From: Poecilobothrus nobilitatus
Lineage: Eukaryota > Arthropoda > Insecta > Diptera > Dolichopodidae
Length of the DNA: 64,000 nt
Direction of reading: 5' to 3'
Assembly (NCBI GenBank): GCA_947095535.1
Contig: OX352772.1
Location: forward strand, 39,265,445-39,329,444
This document shows, one piece after another, positions 1 through 10,429 of the stretch. A model generated the notes under the pieces. It ran no database searches. It saw only the letters and a program-made list of their open reading frames with translations, and had not been told where the DNA came from. Position 1 is the stretch's first letter, and every line of letters begins with the position of its first letter. The position numbers and the translations under genes were made by a program.

Positions 1-665
1 TATATTTATAGGGTATTGATTCGAAATTCTTTTTTATTTTAAAAATATATTTTATTTAAATGGAGTTATCGTAATAAGAGAATCGTGTTATTTCAAAATT
101 TTAATAATTTAAAAAAAACAAAGTTTTAATAATTTAAAAAAAACAAAAAAAAAATTTTTTTTTTGATATGTTTAGTATAAGATGTTTAGTCTTGAAGTTG
201 GTGTCAACATTTTTATTCCCAATGCAAACAAATCAATATTTTGTTTCCCAACCTTCTTTTTTGTAAAAAGAGTATATGTGTTTTTTTTTTAGCTCGTATA
301 TCTCTTAATTTTTGTTTTAAATCAGACTTTAATTTTAATTTACGAGTATATAAAATAATTTTTTTTTTTTAATTTTAGTTAAGATTTCTTTTGAAGTTTT
401 TTTTTTCTACCTAATCGCTATATGATTTCTATAGAAATTTTCCCATATAATTCTTTCCAAACAGTTTTTCGCAACATAATTCTAAAATCTTTCCAAATAA
501 TTTTTTTGTTTACATACAATATTTCAATGTCAATCATTGAAGAATTTGAAATAGAGAGAGGAGCTGCCCTTCAAACCCATACTAAATAAATTATTGAAAC
601 CCAACTTTTTAGTACCAACTTTAAATTCTTTACTAATTATTGTTTTTAGACACATATTTCCGCCT
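1..665. other. AT-rich DNA, no gene seen
   Basis: Low-complexity AT-rich sequence with short T and A runs. I see no coding frame or RNA gene. Positions 654-665 form the left target-site duplication of the SINE that follows. Confidence 0.6.
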
Positions 666-861
666 GGGACCTCTGTGGCCTAGTGGGTAAGAGCGTATAA
701 AATACGCTGTACACACCGAGAGAGTGTGGATTCGAATCCCACACACGTCGTAAGAGTTATTCCCCCTTACGACATTTACAGCCACGCCTGTAAAGGAAAA
801 AGGCTGTGCAATTTCCTGTTCACATTTATGTGGCAGAGAAATGCACTAAAAAAAAAAAAAA
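666..861 (+). mobile_element. tRNA-derived SINE, intact copy 1
   Basis: A Pol III-type short interspersed element. The head carries an A box (TGGCCTAGTGGG) and a B box (GGATTCGAATCC), as in tRNA genes. The body has two adjacent inverted repeats: GTCGTAAG/CTTACGAC (747-773) and TTTACAG/CTGTAAA (775-794). The 3' end reads GGCAGAGAAATGCACT and runs into an A tail. It is flanked by an imperfect 12-bp target-site duplication, ATATTTCCGCCT (654-665) and ATATTTCTGCCT (862-873), the signature of LINE-driven insertion. The acceptor stem does not fold as a real tRNA, so it is not a tRNA gene. Five more copies lie in the window, all on the minus strand. Confidence 0.9.
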
Positions 862-1282
862 ATATTTCTGCCTTAATGTTGGATTGATTCTATAAAGAAT
901 TGTGTTTGAGAAGAATTATGTTGAGAAAAATTGTTTGAAAAGAATTGAATGGATTCCCTACTTAAGTATATCTTGTACTAGAAATATTATAAATTGTTTT
1001 TATTTCTTTTTTCGCTACTTTTTCTACTTTCCCTAAAATTATTGACATTTTCCATAATGTTGGTTTAATAACTGTTAAAAATGTCAGATGAATAAATTGC
1101 ATTAAGAAATATTTAGTTTTCAATTTTCATAAAAAGAATTTAAATATTTAAGATTTCATAAATTTGAAGAAATTGCACCAGTCCTAACGAGTTCAACAGT
1201 TCTACAATTGCCTATAAAGTCATTATGTCTGGTTATTCAGACAAGATGGAAATCGAACATTTCAACCCTGTTTATTTAAGGA
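862..1282. other. AT-rich DNA, no gene seen
   Basis: Unremarkable AT-rich sequence between a SINE and a LINE remnant. No feature recognised. Confidence 0.5.
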
Positions 1283-1654
1283 TGAGAGACAGTTGCTAAC
1301 GAACGGTCGGCTCATCAAGTAGAATTTCGAAGCCTACTATTATGGCTTCGTACCCTACTTGATTATCCGTGAAGATACTTTTCTAGTGGAGAATACGAAT
1401 TTTTTTTTCAGTAAGTTCAATGTTTCGGTTAAGGCATCCATTTCAGCTTGAAAAACACTACAATGGTCCTGTAAATGAAATGATAGATTAACACTTAGAT
1501 CGTAGGAGAAAACCTCTTCGCTGATTTTGTGATCCAACTTAGAGCCATCTGTGCATAGTTGAATGTTATCTTCGTTCTGAGAGAATTCCTTATCCCACTT
1601 ATATCTGAGTTGGGTGTAGGTGTTGGTATATAATAAAAAAAAATAGTAGTTCAT
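1283..1654 (-). pseudogene. LINE RNase H domain remnant (I/Jockey-type)
   Basis: Broken fragment of the RNase H domain carried by some non-LTR retrotransposons. The open frame 1654-1355 has LCTDGSK (first catalytic Asp at residue 36 of 99) and later CSVFQAEMDAL (catalytic Glu at residue 71). The third catalytic Asp appears after a frameshift near 1376-1395, in IFTDNQVGYEAI, which stays open to a stop near 1283. Order and spacing of the three acidic residues match the family. The first 30 residues of the frame look like AT-rich read-through rather than protein. No reverse transcriptase lies upstream, so this is a dead fragment. The family is inferred from motifs only. Confidence 0.75.
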
Positions 1655-2829
1655 CTAATAATAGTTATTACACAGAGAACTGAAATCAAATGAAAGTTTC
1701 CTGAGGTAACACATAATAAAATGCTTATAAAACACCCTTACACATTAGTTATTTCTATGGTGTAGAAAAATGAAAATCTAATGATAAGTTGACAAATCGA
1801 TTAATAATTTCTTAAAACGATTATATTTTTTCAATTCATATTTGACATATTCTGCATTTTTGTGTGTTTGTTTTTTTGGATTTTGTGAAAAAACCACAAA
1901 ATTTTCCAAATACTTATGTATATGAAAAAAAAAAAATATTTGTAAAACGTGAACCACAAATCAATTTTTTTTTCTTTTTAAATTTATGATTTTTCTTACA
2001 AAATTTGAAAAATTGATAAAAAAATAAAAAAAGAAAAAGTACTTAAATGCATTTAAGTTATATATGAAAGGAGAAGTGATTTTTTGTTTTGATTTCCGGT
2101 CTAGATTTTAAAGAAAAAGCTCTAATGGAAAAGATAAAAGAAAATATATGGAAATAATTTTAAAGTAGATTTTTTTTCTTTTTGTGCTATATTTTATGTT
2201 TTGATTTCTAAACGATTACATGACAACGATTATTGAGTTTTTTTTGAGTACAAATCTAAAGCATATATAGAAGGAGTGGTTAGCTATGTTCTAGTTTTGT
2301 ATATTATAATATTTAACATTTTTTAGCTATATATATATATATACTGATTTTCATTTCTAGATGTTTTTTAAAAAATATAATTAATTTAAATCTGAATTTA
2401 ATTTTAAAAATGAAACTAACTGAATAAACATCTTAAGAACAATTTAATTTATAATGGGGAAATCTGTTATACAGTAGAGTACAAGTTCTTGAGTTGCTAA
2501 AGTTAAACAAAACAGAATCAAAGAAATAATTTAGAAAAAAAATTTTTTTTTTAAATTTTATATTAAAACATATTCTTAATTTCCATAAGAATGCTTACCT
2601 ACTTAAACTCCTAAATATTTAATGACCGAAAAATTGATTTAAATTGCTTAGGTATTAATTTAAAACCAATTTAAAGTCATTAAGATATAAAGAAGGCTTT
2701 AAAAATTTATCTTAGTGTATAAATAGCGTTTTAGTTTTCATTGATGAAGGATAAGCTAGAGTGTCAGTCATAACTATTTATGCATAATGGAGTTGTTATT
2801 GAGTCTTTTTAAGATTTACGATACATTGA
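1655..2829. other. AT-rich DNA, no gene seen
   Basis: AT-rich with a short (TA)n run near 2327-2342. No supported gene, RNA or element. Confidence 0.5.
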
Positions 2830-2908
2830 TACTGCTGTGATGAACTACTGCTGTGACTGCTATGACTGCTGTGATGAACTGCTGATACTGCTGTGACTGC
2901 TGTGACTC
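2830..2908 (+). repeat. 9-bp minisatellite (ACTGCTGTG-like)
   Basis: Imperfect tandem repeat of about nine bases with core ACTGCTGTG, including variants GACTGCTATG and AACTGCTGAT. It stands out because it is much richer in G and C than its surroundings. No open frame supports it as coding. Confidence 0.8.
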
Positions 2909-3051
2909 TTGAAAACTTTTAAGTCCTTGTCGGGAGGGTTTATCTAAATCATGCAAAAAAATAGCCAGCCAAAATAGTTTTATATTTTTTTTAATAGACC
3001 TGATTAGTGTAAAAAAAACTTTTCATACTTTCTGTATACCTTCAACTTGTC
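2909..3051. other. AT-rich spacer
   Basis: Short spacer between the minisatellite and a long hairpin. Nothing recognised. Confidence 0.4.
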
Positions 3052-3115
3052 TAAAAACATTGGGTCTGCTTAGAAAACCTACCGTTGAGTTTCATAAGCA
3101 GATCCAATGCTTTTG
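3052..3115 (+). ncRNA. Long imperfect hairpin, candidate miRNA-like precursor
   Basis: The arms CATTGGGTCTGCTTA (3058-3072) and TAAGCAGATCCAATG (3095-3109) pair over 15 bases with one G-U wobble. The stem extends inward by GAAA/TTTC past a single bulged base, and outward by four A-T pairs past one mismatch, leaving a 13-nt loop. Size and shape fit an animal pre-miRNA. The single non-Watson-Crick pair in the core is G-U on the plus strand but would be C-A on the minus strand, favouring plus-strand transcription. I do not recognise a known miRNA seed. It could equally be a small palindromic transposon relic. Confidence 0.35.
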
Positions 3116-4752
3116 AAGTATTTTTTAAATATTTTTGAACTCAGTTTCAGTCACCTGATTTGACCTTTTAATCGCTTAAATCGATCGTATCCACAAAAAA
3201 CTTTATTATACTTTTCAATTCCACGCACCCATTAAATTCTTAATTTTAGTTATGGGATTTACAAACATTGAATATGAAAAATGGTGAATTAAGTTTATAT
3301 GTGTAAATATTTTAGTTTGGAATTTAAGTTTTTATACATTTTTTATGGCCTTTGAAATTGACACTCGTAGTTTTGATATAGCCATATGTAGCTTTAATTG
3401 TTTTTTGTATTAAACAATTCTTCGAAACGTCAAAATGAGGCATACAATTCTTGGGTTATTTTTGTATTCTTTTGGAACTTTAATTAAATCAACCAAATAA
3501 ATTTGATCTTCACTTTAATTATTATATACTAAAAAAGCAGAAAAGCAAAAAAACATAAAAAAAAAAAACATTTTATCCTTAACAACTTTAAAAATAAAAA
3601 ATCAAATTGAGTTCCTCAACTTTTTCCTAAAGGAATTTTTTTTTTTGCATCCTTTCTTTTAATAAATTATTTCATTTTTCATACTTTCATACTTTCATGA
3701 TTTAAATATGTATAATTTTATTTTTTGTGTGAATTCAGGTGAAAAATTTTTCCATAAGAAAAACTTCAACAAATAGTACGTATGTCCTTTTCATCAAAAT
3801 ATAAATATATAAGAGTGTATGTATAATTTCAATTCATATTGCTTTGTAATTTAAAACAAAAACAAAAACAAAAAAAAAAACGAGAAAAGAAATGCCTAAA
3901 GAATAAAATGAAAATGTTTTTCATCACACGATCAATCAAATATAAAGCCAATGGCCAACAACGATTCGAGGGAGCAAACCAGAAGACGATTTTTATATTG
4001 TTTTTTTTTATAAGATTTGTGCCTACGTCATGAAAAGAAATTTATTTTAATATATGTAAATGTATATATATAATATATATCTATATTCTTTTAAATGAAA
4101 CAATATTACAGTTATAAAATGTATATACACATACAGATATTGATATAAAATATGCAAATACGTTTAAATGTACACATATGCATGTAGGAGTTGACTCGAT
4201 TTAAAAAAAAAAAACAAAAAAAAAAAAAACATAATATTTATAACAAAAATTCGTGTTTTTGTTTTTTGTTTTTTTCCAACATTAAGAATTTTTTATCGAA
4301 GCAGCAAAAAACAAACTCAATACATTGGCAAAATTCCTTTAATAGCTGAGCAAAATAAAAACAAATAAGGAAATAATTTTCCATTGTTAATGAGTACTAT
4401 AGGGTACATTCAATATTAGAATATTAGATATTATAGTTTAAGAAAAATCTTAAATTTAGTCAAATTAAATTTGTTGAACCGTACTTTTAAAAAAAAACTT
4501 TGTATTTCGTTTTCGAACACTCTGTACTATAAAAAATCCTTTTTCGGATCAATTAATTAATTGTTTTAAGTTTTTCTTTGGAAAATGTTTAATTAATTTT
4601 TTCAATATTATTTTAGTTTCTATTTATTATTCTGATACGTTTTGGTCTTGATGATTTGAGGAAAAAAAAATTTATTACAGAACTACAGTAGTTTATGAAT
4701 TAAAGGTACATATGTAGAATGAAAAAAGAAGAATTGTATTCTTCTTCTTCTC
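3116..4752. other. AT-rich DNA, no gene seen
   Basis: Long AT-rich stretch with A and T homopolymers. The open frame 3839-4033 is mostly lysine and phenylalanine codons from A/T runs and is not a credible gene. Confidence 0.5.
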
Positions 4753-4839
4753 CTTCTGTAAGTCATGTAAAAGTCTTGGATTGCCGTCAAATTTCGGCAA
4801 ATCTTTAATTGCGTAAGGAATTTTAAGTTTATTATAGAT
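4753..4839 (-). pseudogene. Possible LTR-retrotransposon Gag scrap
   Basis: Within the minus-strand open frame 4929-4693, residues 31-59 include AIKDLPKFDGNPRLLHDL. A pattern of the type L-P-x-F-D-G-N-P followed by L-H is common at the start of capsid-like Gag segments in insect Ty3/gypsy-type elements. Only about 30 residues fit, and the flanks are low complexity. I see no LTRs. Family assignment is from memory of the motif and is weak. Confidence 0.35.
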
Positions 4840-5099
4840 ATCGTTATAAGTAACAACAATTGAAGCTGGACTTATACTGAATCTGAAGCTGGATCTACAA
4901 TCTTTATGTTTATATTTATTTGTAACCAATACCCAAATCTATAATAACAGTCATCCATACCTTATAACCCAACCTAACTGGCTTATCTTGGATAAATTGC
5001 TTGCATAAGCTACGGCCAAAATACCAATGCTCTATTCAGAACGTAGTGACATTAAAACAAAAACAAAAGGTATATGTAGGCGTAATTGTTGATTTTTTC

Positions 5100-5195
5100 C
5101 TTCAAGTCACTACAAAAGAAATTTCTACTTATTTTGATGATTTATTAATTATTGCTACAGAAAGTCATAGATATTTTTTGATGAAAAGTTCTGTT
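5100..5195 (+). pseudogene. Possible reverse transcriptase YxDD-box scrap
   Basis: The open frame 5001-5204 contains ISTYFDDLLIIATES, which resembles the reverse transcriptase catalytic block of gypsy-type elements: Y-x-D-D followed by hydrophobic residues and a Thr/Ser turn. Nothing upstream aligns by eye with the rest of an RT domain, so this is at best a short relic. It lies about 260 bp from a Gag-like scrap on the opposite strand, so they are not parts of one simple element. Chance similarity cannot be excluded. Confidence 0.35.
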
Positions 5196-5204
5196 TACCT
5201 GTAG

Positions 5205-6251
5205 CGAAATGATGTCGTCATATTCCTTTTTTTGATATTAAGTATTGAATTCATGTATCTTATAAACTCCTTTGTTGAATATCTTATAATATCGAAGTAA
5301 ATTTGATATATTTAAGGATGGTTTCATGGCTAAGTGTAGATGATGATGTATTTAAGAGTAGTATCAAACTATAGCAAAATATTATTTTGGTAATTGACGT
5401 AAATTAAATAAAAAAGAAAAGTTTAGATTTTTTTTTTTTGAAAAATTAACATCATGATTATAAATAAATTTTAAGATATATAGTATAGGTATTATATTTG
5501 TTTGTAATAAAATAAATTTTCTTAGATACTCGGTATATTATAATATTGGTGAAACCAAAAATTTATTTAAAATGGCATTTTATAAGATTTTCTAAATATT
5601 GACATTCATATTATAAGTTTTCTACATACCAGTAGATGTATTACATACATTTCCACATACTCATAAAATATTTTTATATATATATATATATATAATAAAT
5701 ATAATTTTCAATTTTTATACAAAAACTTTTATAAAATATATTTTTATGTACAATGTCTTCAAAAAATTAATATAGATCTAAAAGGAAAAAGAAAAAAAAA
5801 AAAATTTTTTTTTTTTTGTTTTATGATTTTTAAGGAATTTTTCAAGTTCCTTTCAAAAGATTTATTAAAGAATTTCGTTTTAGTGGTCTTCCGGTTTTTT
5901 TTTTTATTTTTTTTTATGTTTTCTTTTTTTTCATTTAAAGAACTTAAATGAGGTCATACAAACTATTTTTTAAAGAATTTATTCGATAAGATTATGATTA
6001 TGAATATAAATGATTTATATGAAAGTTGAAAAGTTAATAAAGATAACATATATAAAAAATACCGACAAAAAAAAAAAAAAAAAAAAAAAATTAAAATAAA
6101 TTCAAAATAAGTCAAAGTTGAAGAATTTTTTTTTCTTTTCTTTTTTATACATATAAAGTACATAATATGCATTCTTTAAATGTTGACTATTGACTATCTT
6201 AAAGAATAATAATATGTAAAGTATTTGGATTTTATTTTTGTATATTTATTA
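5205..6251. other. AT-rich DNA with long homopolymers
   Basis: Contains a (TA)n tract near 5678-5693 and an uninterrupted run of 24 A at 6067-6090. The open frame 5963-6172 is created by these runs. Position 6251 is the T (on the minus strand) expected next to a Helitron 3' end. Confidence 0.6.
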
Positions 6252-6559
6252 CTAGCAGAGTACCCGGCGTTGCCCGGAGTATTTTATTGGCTTTGTGAAA
6301 TAAAAATTATTAGCTTTTGTTTCTGCGTTAATATAATTTAATTAATATAGTTAACTTATTACTATGCATTTACAGATGCTGGTAGTTTATATTCTATTTT
6401 TTATTAGATTTAGTTAATAAACAGAGCCAAGAATTAGAGACAATTCTTCTACAAAAATTTTTTAAAGGAATCAGTAATCTATTGAGTACACAATTACGGC
6501 GAAGTGAATTTCCACAATATATTCTTTAATACCGAGACATAAAATCGCATTTCAATTAC

Positions 6560-7160
6560 GACCATAATGTAGTACATTTTTTTTCGTAAGTAATGTCACT
6601 TCATGTTTTTGTGAATTATCCTTTTCAGCATATTTTGAAAAATTTGCTATTAGGTTCGCTTTGTCCCTCCGTCTGTTTTCAAAACTTATATATTCGTTAA
6701 TATTCGTTAATACCGAAACATAAAATCGTATTTAAATTATAAAAGACCATATTGTAATCAATTTTTTCTTGTAAGTAATGTCACTTCATGTTTTGGTGAA
6801 TTATCCTTTTAAGCACATTTTGAAAAATTTGTTATTAAGTTCGCTCTGTCCCTCCGTCTGTTAAAACTTATATACTGTTTAATAAAGAGCAATGAAATAT
6901 TAACTATGCATAGGTCTCTTAAAAGAGAATTGTTGTAGAACAACTTCTTTATGTACCCTCACCGTTAGAGATCCTACAGCACCGACAGCTCTTCAAATTT
7001 TGAAAAAACTTCTTTTTAAATGCGTACATTTCAGGTTCTGTTTAACATATTTTCAATATAAAAAATATATGATTGTTTTTTACCTTTATAAATCAAGCAG
7101 AATTTTTTTACCTTTAGTTTTTCTAATTATGTTTCCAAAGTGATTGGCTAAAAATATGTG
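6560..7160 (+). repeat. Sequence of the GTCCGTCC TIR family inside the Helitron
   Basis: Shares several ordered blocks with 61642-62430: CACATTTTGAAAAATTTG, TTCGCTCTGTCCCTCCGTCT, GCATAGGTCTCTTAAAA, TTTTTAAATGCGTACATTTC and the AGAATTTTTTTACCTTT block. The first part, around TAATGTCACTTCATGTTTT and the CCGTCTGTT block, is duplicated (near 6590-6690 and 6770-6870). It was either captured by, or inserted into, the surrounding Helitron. Confidence 0.6.
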
Positions 7161-7789
7161 TAAAAATTGTATATGGATAAGAATGTAAGGTTTTCTGTTC
7201 TTTAAATATGTATGTGCTCATTTTTGATTAAATGATGTACAGAAATGTGAATATCTTTTCTAATTTGATTGATTAAGTTTATAGTATTTTTAAATATACG
7301 GATATTATACATACTATATGTACATATTTCAATGATATTTTATGGGAAACATGTTATACACGTGCATCTTATATAGGTAGATCACCACATGTAAGCAATG
7401 CATTTCTGAATGATGGCATGATGATTGTCTAATGTAGGAGATTGTTTCTGTTTTTTAACAACGGCCGAAAATGTTATGTTGTTAAGACTTAAACACAGTA
7501 TTCTTAAGATACTTAATAAGGTTAGTTTAATTACTGTTCTATATTAGAAATTTGCATTGAAAGGTTTTTATGGAATATTAGAAACATATAGACAAAAGTA
7601 AAGAGTGTTGGAAATATCTTTTTAATAATAATAACAATACACAAAATTAGGCAAAATATTATTAATAAGTGCTCGTGCGGAAATGGGTTAACAAACGTTA
7701 ACAAACATTTTATCACAGGCTTAATTTAGAACCATAAATTCATCCTGCCAAATTAGACAGAAATTAGAAACAAAAATTTTTTTTTACAG

Positions 7790-8880
7790 TCTATCGTGTC
7801 GAAATGTGTTAATGTATCAGAACAAAATTTATTGAATGAGTTTGTGTGCCAAAGTGCAGTACTTGTGCAAATTTTCAATTGGTCAAATCGTTTAAGCACA
7901 ACAACAAAAAATGAGAATTTCATGGCCTGAAGCCTGATGGGTTAATGTATCGGAACCAAATGAACTCAGAAAGCTTTTGTTATAAAGACCTACACTTTTG
8001 CAAATTTTCAACTCAATTGGTAAAACCGTTTAAGTGCGACAACAAAGAAATTAAAAATTTTTATTGAGCCCTGGTGCCGAAACGGGTTAATGGATCGTAA
8101 CCAAATGTCCTCAGTGAGCTCCTGTGGTAAAGAGCTACACTTTTGTAAATTTTCAAATCAATTGACAAAACCGTTTAAGCGCGACAACAAAGAAATTGAA
8201 AAACTTCATTGAGTCCTGGTGCCGAAACGGGTTAATGGATCGTAACCAAATCAACTCAGTGAGCTCCTGCGGTAAAGAGCTACACTTTGATAAATTTTTA
8301 ACTCAATTGTCCAAACAGTTTAAAAGCGACAACTAAGTAAATTACAAAACTTCACTGACCCCTGGTGCCGAAACGGGTTAATGAATCGAAACCAAATCAA
8401 CTCAGTGAGCTCCTGTGGTAAAGAGCTACACTGTTGTAAATTTTCAACTCAATTGGTCAAACCGTTTTAGCAGGACAACAGAAAAATTTAATGAACTTTG
8501 TTCGGCTCTCGTGCCCAAACGGGTTACCGGATCTTCATAAAAATTTGTCACAGGGTTTTTTTCAGACCATAAAACCACCATACAAAATTGGACATAAATC
8601 GGAAACAAAAAATTTTTTGGAAGCCCGCCGGGCCGAATCCGGGTAACATATTGAATCCAAATTTCTTCGGTACCCGTCCAATGGTAAGAAGAATATTTGT
8701 CCAAATTTTCAACTCAATCGATCAAACCGTTTAGGCAGGACAACGAAAAAAAGAAACGGCTTTAAATGGCCCTCGGGCCGCAATGGGTTAATGAACCGAA
8801 ACGCGATATAGCCTATAACACTTTCCGGGGTCGTAGGAACGTTCCTGAAAAATTTGGTTGCAATCGGACTGGTGGTTTTT
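7790..8880 (-). repeat. Tandem array, about 145-bp unit, inside Helitron
   Basis: The landmark GGGTTAAT or a close variant recurs at 7939, 8084, 8229, 8375, 8521, 8641 and 8785, giving spacings of 145, 145, 146, 146, 120 and 144 bp. Units share GCCGAAACGGGTTAATG, ACTCAGTGAGCTCCTG, GGTAAAGAGCTACAC and AACCGTTTAAGCG-like blocks. The central units (8070-8480) are the most alike and the outer ones are diverged, as in arrays grown by unequal exchange. Minus-strand open frames here (8444-8704, 8709-8909) are translations of the repeat, not genes. Confidence 0.85.
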
Positions 8881-8939
8881 ACGTGAAAAGGGCACAAACA
8901 AACAAACAAACAAACAGAATTTCTTCCTTATTTATTAGA

Positions 8940-10429
8940 TAACAGAAAGGATTTATTGTATATTTCTGTTTATATTATAATTTTTTCTTTTGTTTTTGCT
9001 GAATTGATAATATGAAGAAAATCAAATATCCTTAAGTGATGGTTAGAGTTGGTATTATTAAAAATGAAAAGGATAGGGATATTGGTATAGTACTTTAATA
9101 TAATCCTGTTGCATAATTTTTTTATTTTTTTTTTTTTTTAATGGAAATTACTAACCTTTAATAAGAGAAATTGATTTGATTTCTTTCCAATTTGAGATTT
9201 CTTAAATTAAGGAATTTAAATTAGATTATTTGAATGAAAGGATATAAATAACACTGTGACCTTTTGATGTAGATCAATTATTGTGGTCGCCCTATTACAA
9301 CATATTGTGAGGTTTACCTACACTTATAATACTTCTATGAGCCCTATTGTCCTTAAATAATTAAAAATCAGTTGAAGGTTGATTGGTGGCAATTGATCTT
9401 CAATATAACAATACATTTCTAGGGTCATATATCTTACTATGATTAAAGCTCTGTAATTTTTGAGGTTATGAGTTGTGACCGGGATTTCCTTTTTTTTCTT
9501 GACATATGGGGATTAACTTTTTTCTTAGATACTGATAGGTTTTGTGGACGATTAATTTATGAATTTGTTATTTTGATTAACTGGTTAATTGAACAAAACT
9601 TTGACTACGAACCGAATTTTTTTTTTTGTATTTACTTTGTGGTATTCTATTTCAATATTAAAGTGAGAGGTCACCAAAGTATTTTTTTTATATTTTATGA
9701 TCTAAATTTTTATATAAAATATCTTGAGAACCTTTAGTTTTTTCGAATTAAAAAAGAAATATGTATCTTAAATTTAAATAAAATGTTTTCGAACAGCATT
9801 AACATTTTTTTACAAATTAAATTTTAATAATTTTCTTTGAAGCTTTTAAAAAGATAAATTAAAAATTAAATTTAAGTTTTTAATATCAAGAAAATGAACT
9901 TTTAAGCAAAAAATGAAAATTTCTGATTATTTTTTTTTGTATATATATTTTGTATAATCTTAATTTTACCCTAAACAATTATATGTGTATACATTTCATT
10001 TCCTACATTTAAAAATTTTCTTTTAGTCTTATGTGAATAACAATTCTCATTCTTATATTAAATTTTTCTTATAAATCCTAAAGAAGTCTTTGTTTTTTTT
10101 CTTGTTTTGTTTTTTTTGGAAGATTACATGAACAATAAGCAAAATATCCTAATGTCATTTTCAATTAAATCAGTATATTTAGTATAAAATATTATTCTTT
10201 TTTATTTTCTCTCACAAAAAATAAAAACAAAAATATAAATTAAAGGAATAATCCTTGAATCAAATCAATCAATTCAAATGTTATATATAAGAATAACCTC
10301 TCATGAATGTTTAATTTGTTTTTCTTGAATATCAAAGTTTTATTTTTTTTCTTTCTTAATATATTTAACATTCAAATAATATCATTGAATAAAATCTTTG
10401 ATTTCGTATTAGTTGTTATAGTTTATTAG
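8940..10429. other. AT-rich DNA, no gene seen
   Basis: No recognisable element or gene. The open frame 9468-9737 is phenylalanine-rich AT read-through. Confidence 0.5.

Larger units (their letters stand above)
6252..8939 (-). mobile_element. Non-autonomous Helitron-type element, both ends present
   Basis: Read on the minus strand, the element starts with TC (TCTAATAAATAAGG, at 8939) preceded by A, and ends with CTAG (6255-6252) followed by T. That is the Helitron rule of insertion between A and T with 5' TC and 3' CTRR. A GC-rich hairpin (CCcGGC-GTT-GCCcGG, 6263-6277) lies 7 bases from the CTAG end, as expected for the 3' terminus. There is no target-site duplication. The 5' subterminal region holds a (GTTT)n tract and a tandem array of about 145 bp period. 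No Rep or helicase coding remnant is visible, so it depended on proteins supplied by another element. It also contains sequence related to the 61.6 kb TIR family. Confidence 0.8.

Noticed and set aside
666..740. Functional tRNA gene
   Set aside because: A and B boxes are present but the arms do not close into a tRNA, and a SINE body, A tail and target duplication follow.
8444..8909. Minus-strand open frames in the Helitron
   Set aside because: They translate the 145-bp tandem repeat; no Rep or helicase motif.
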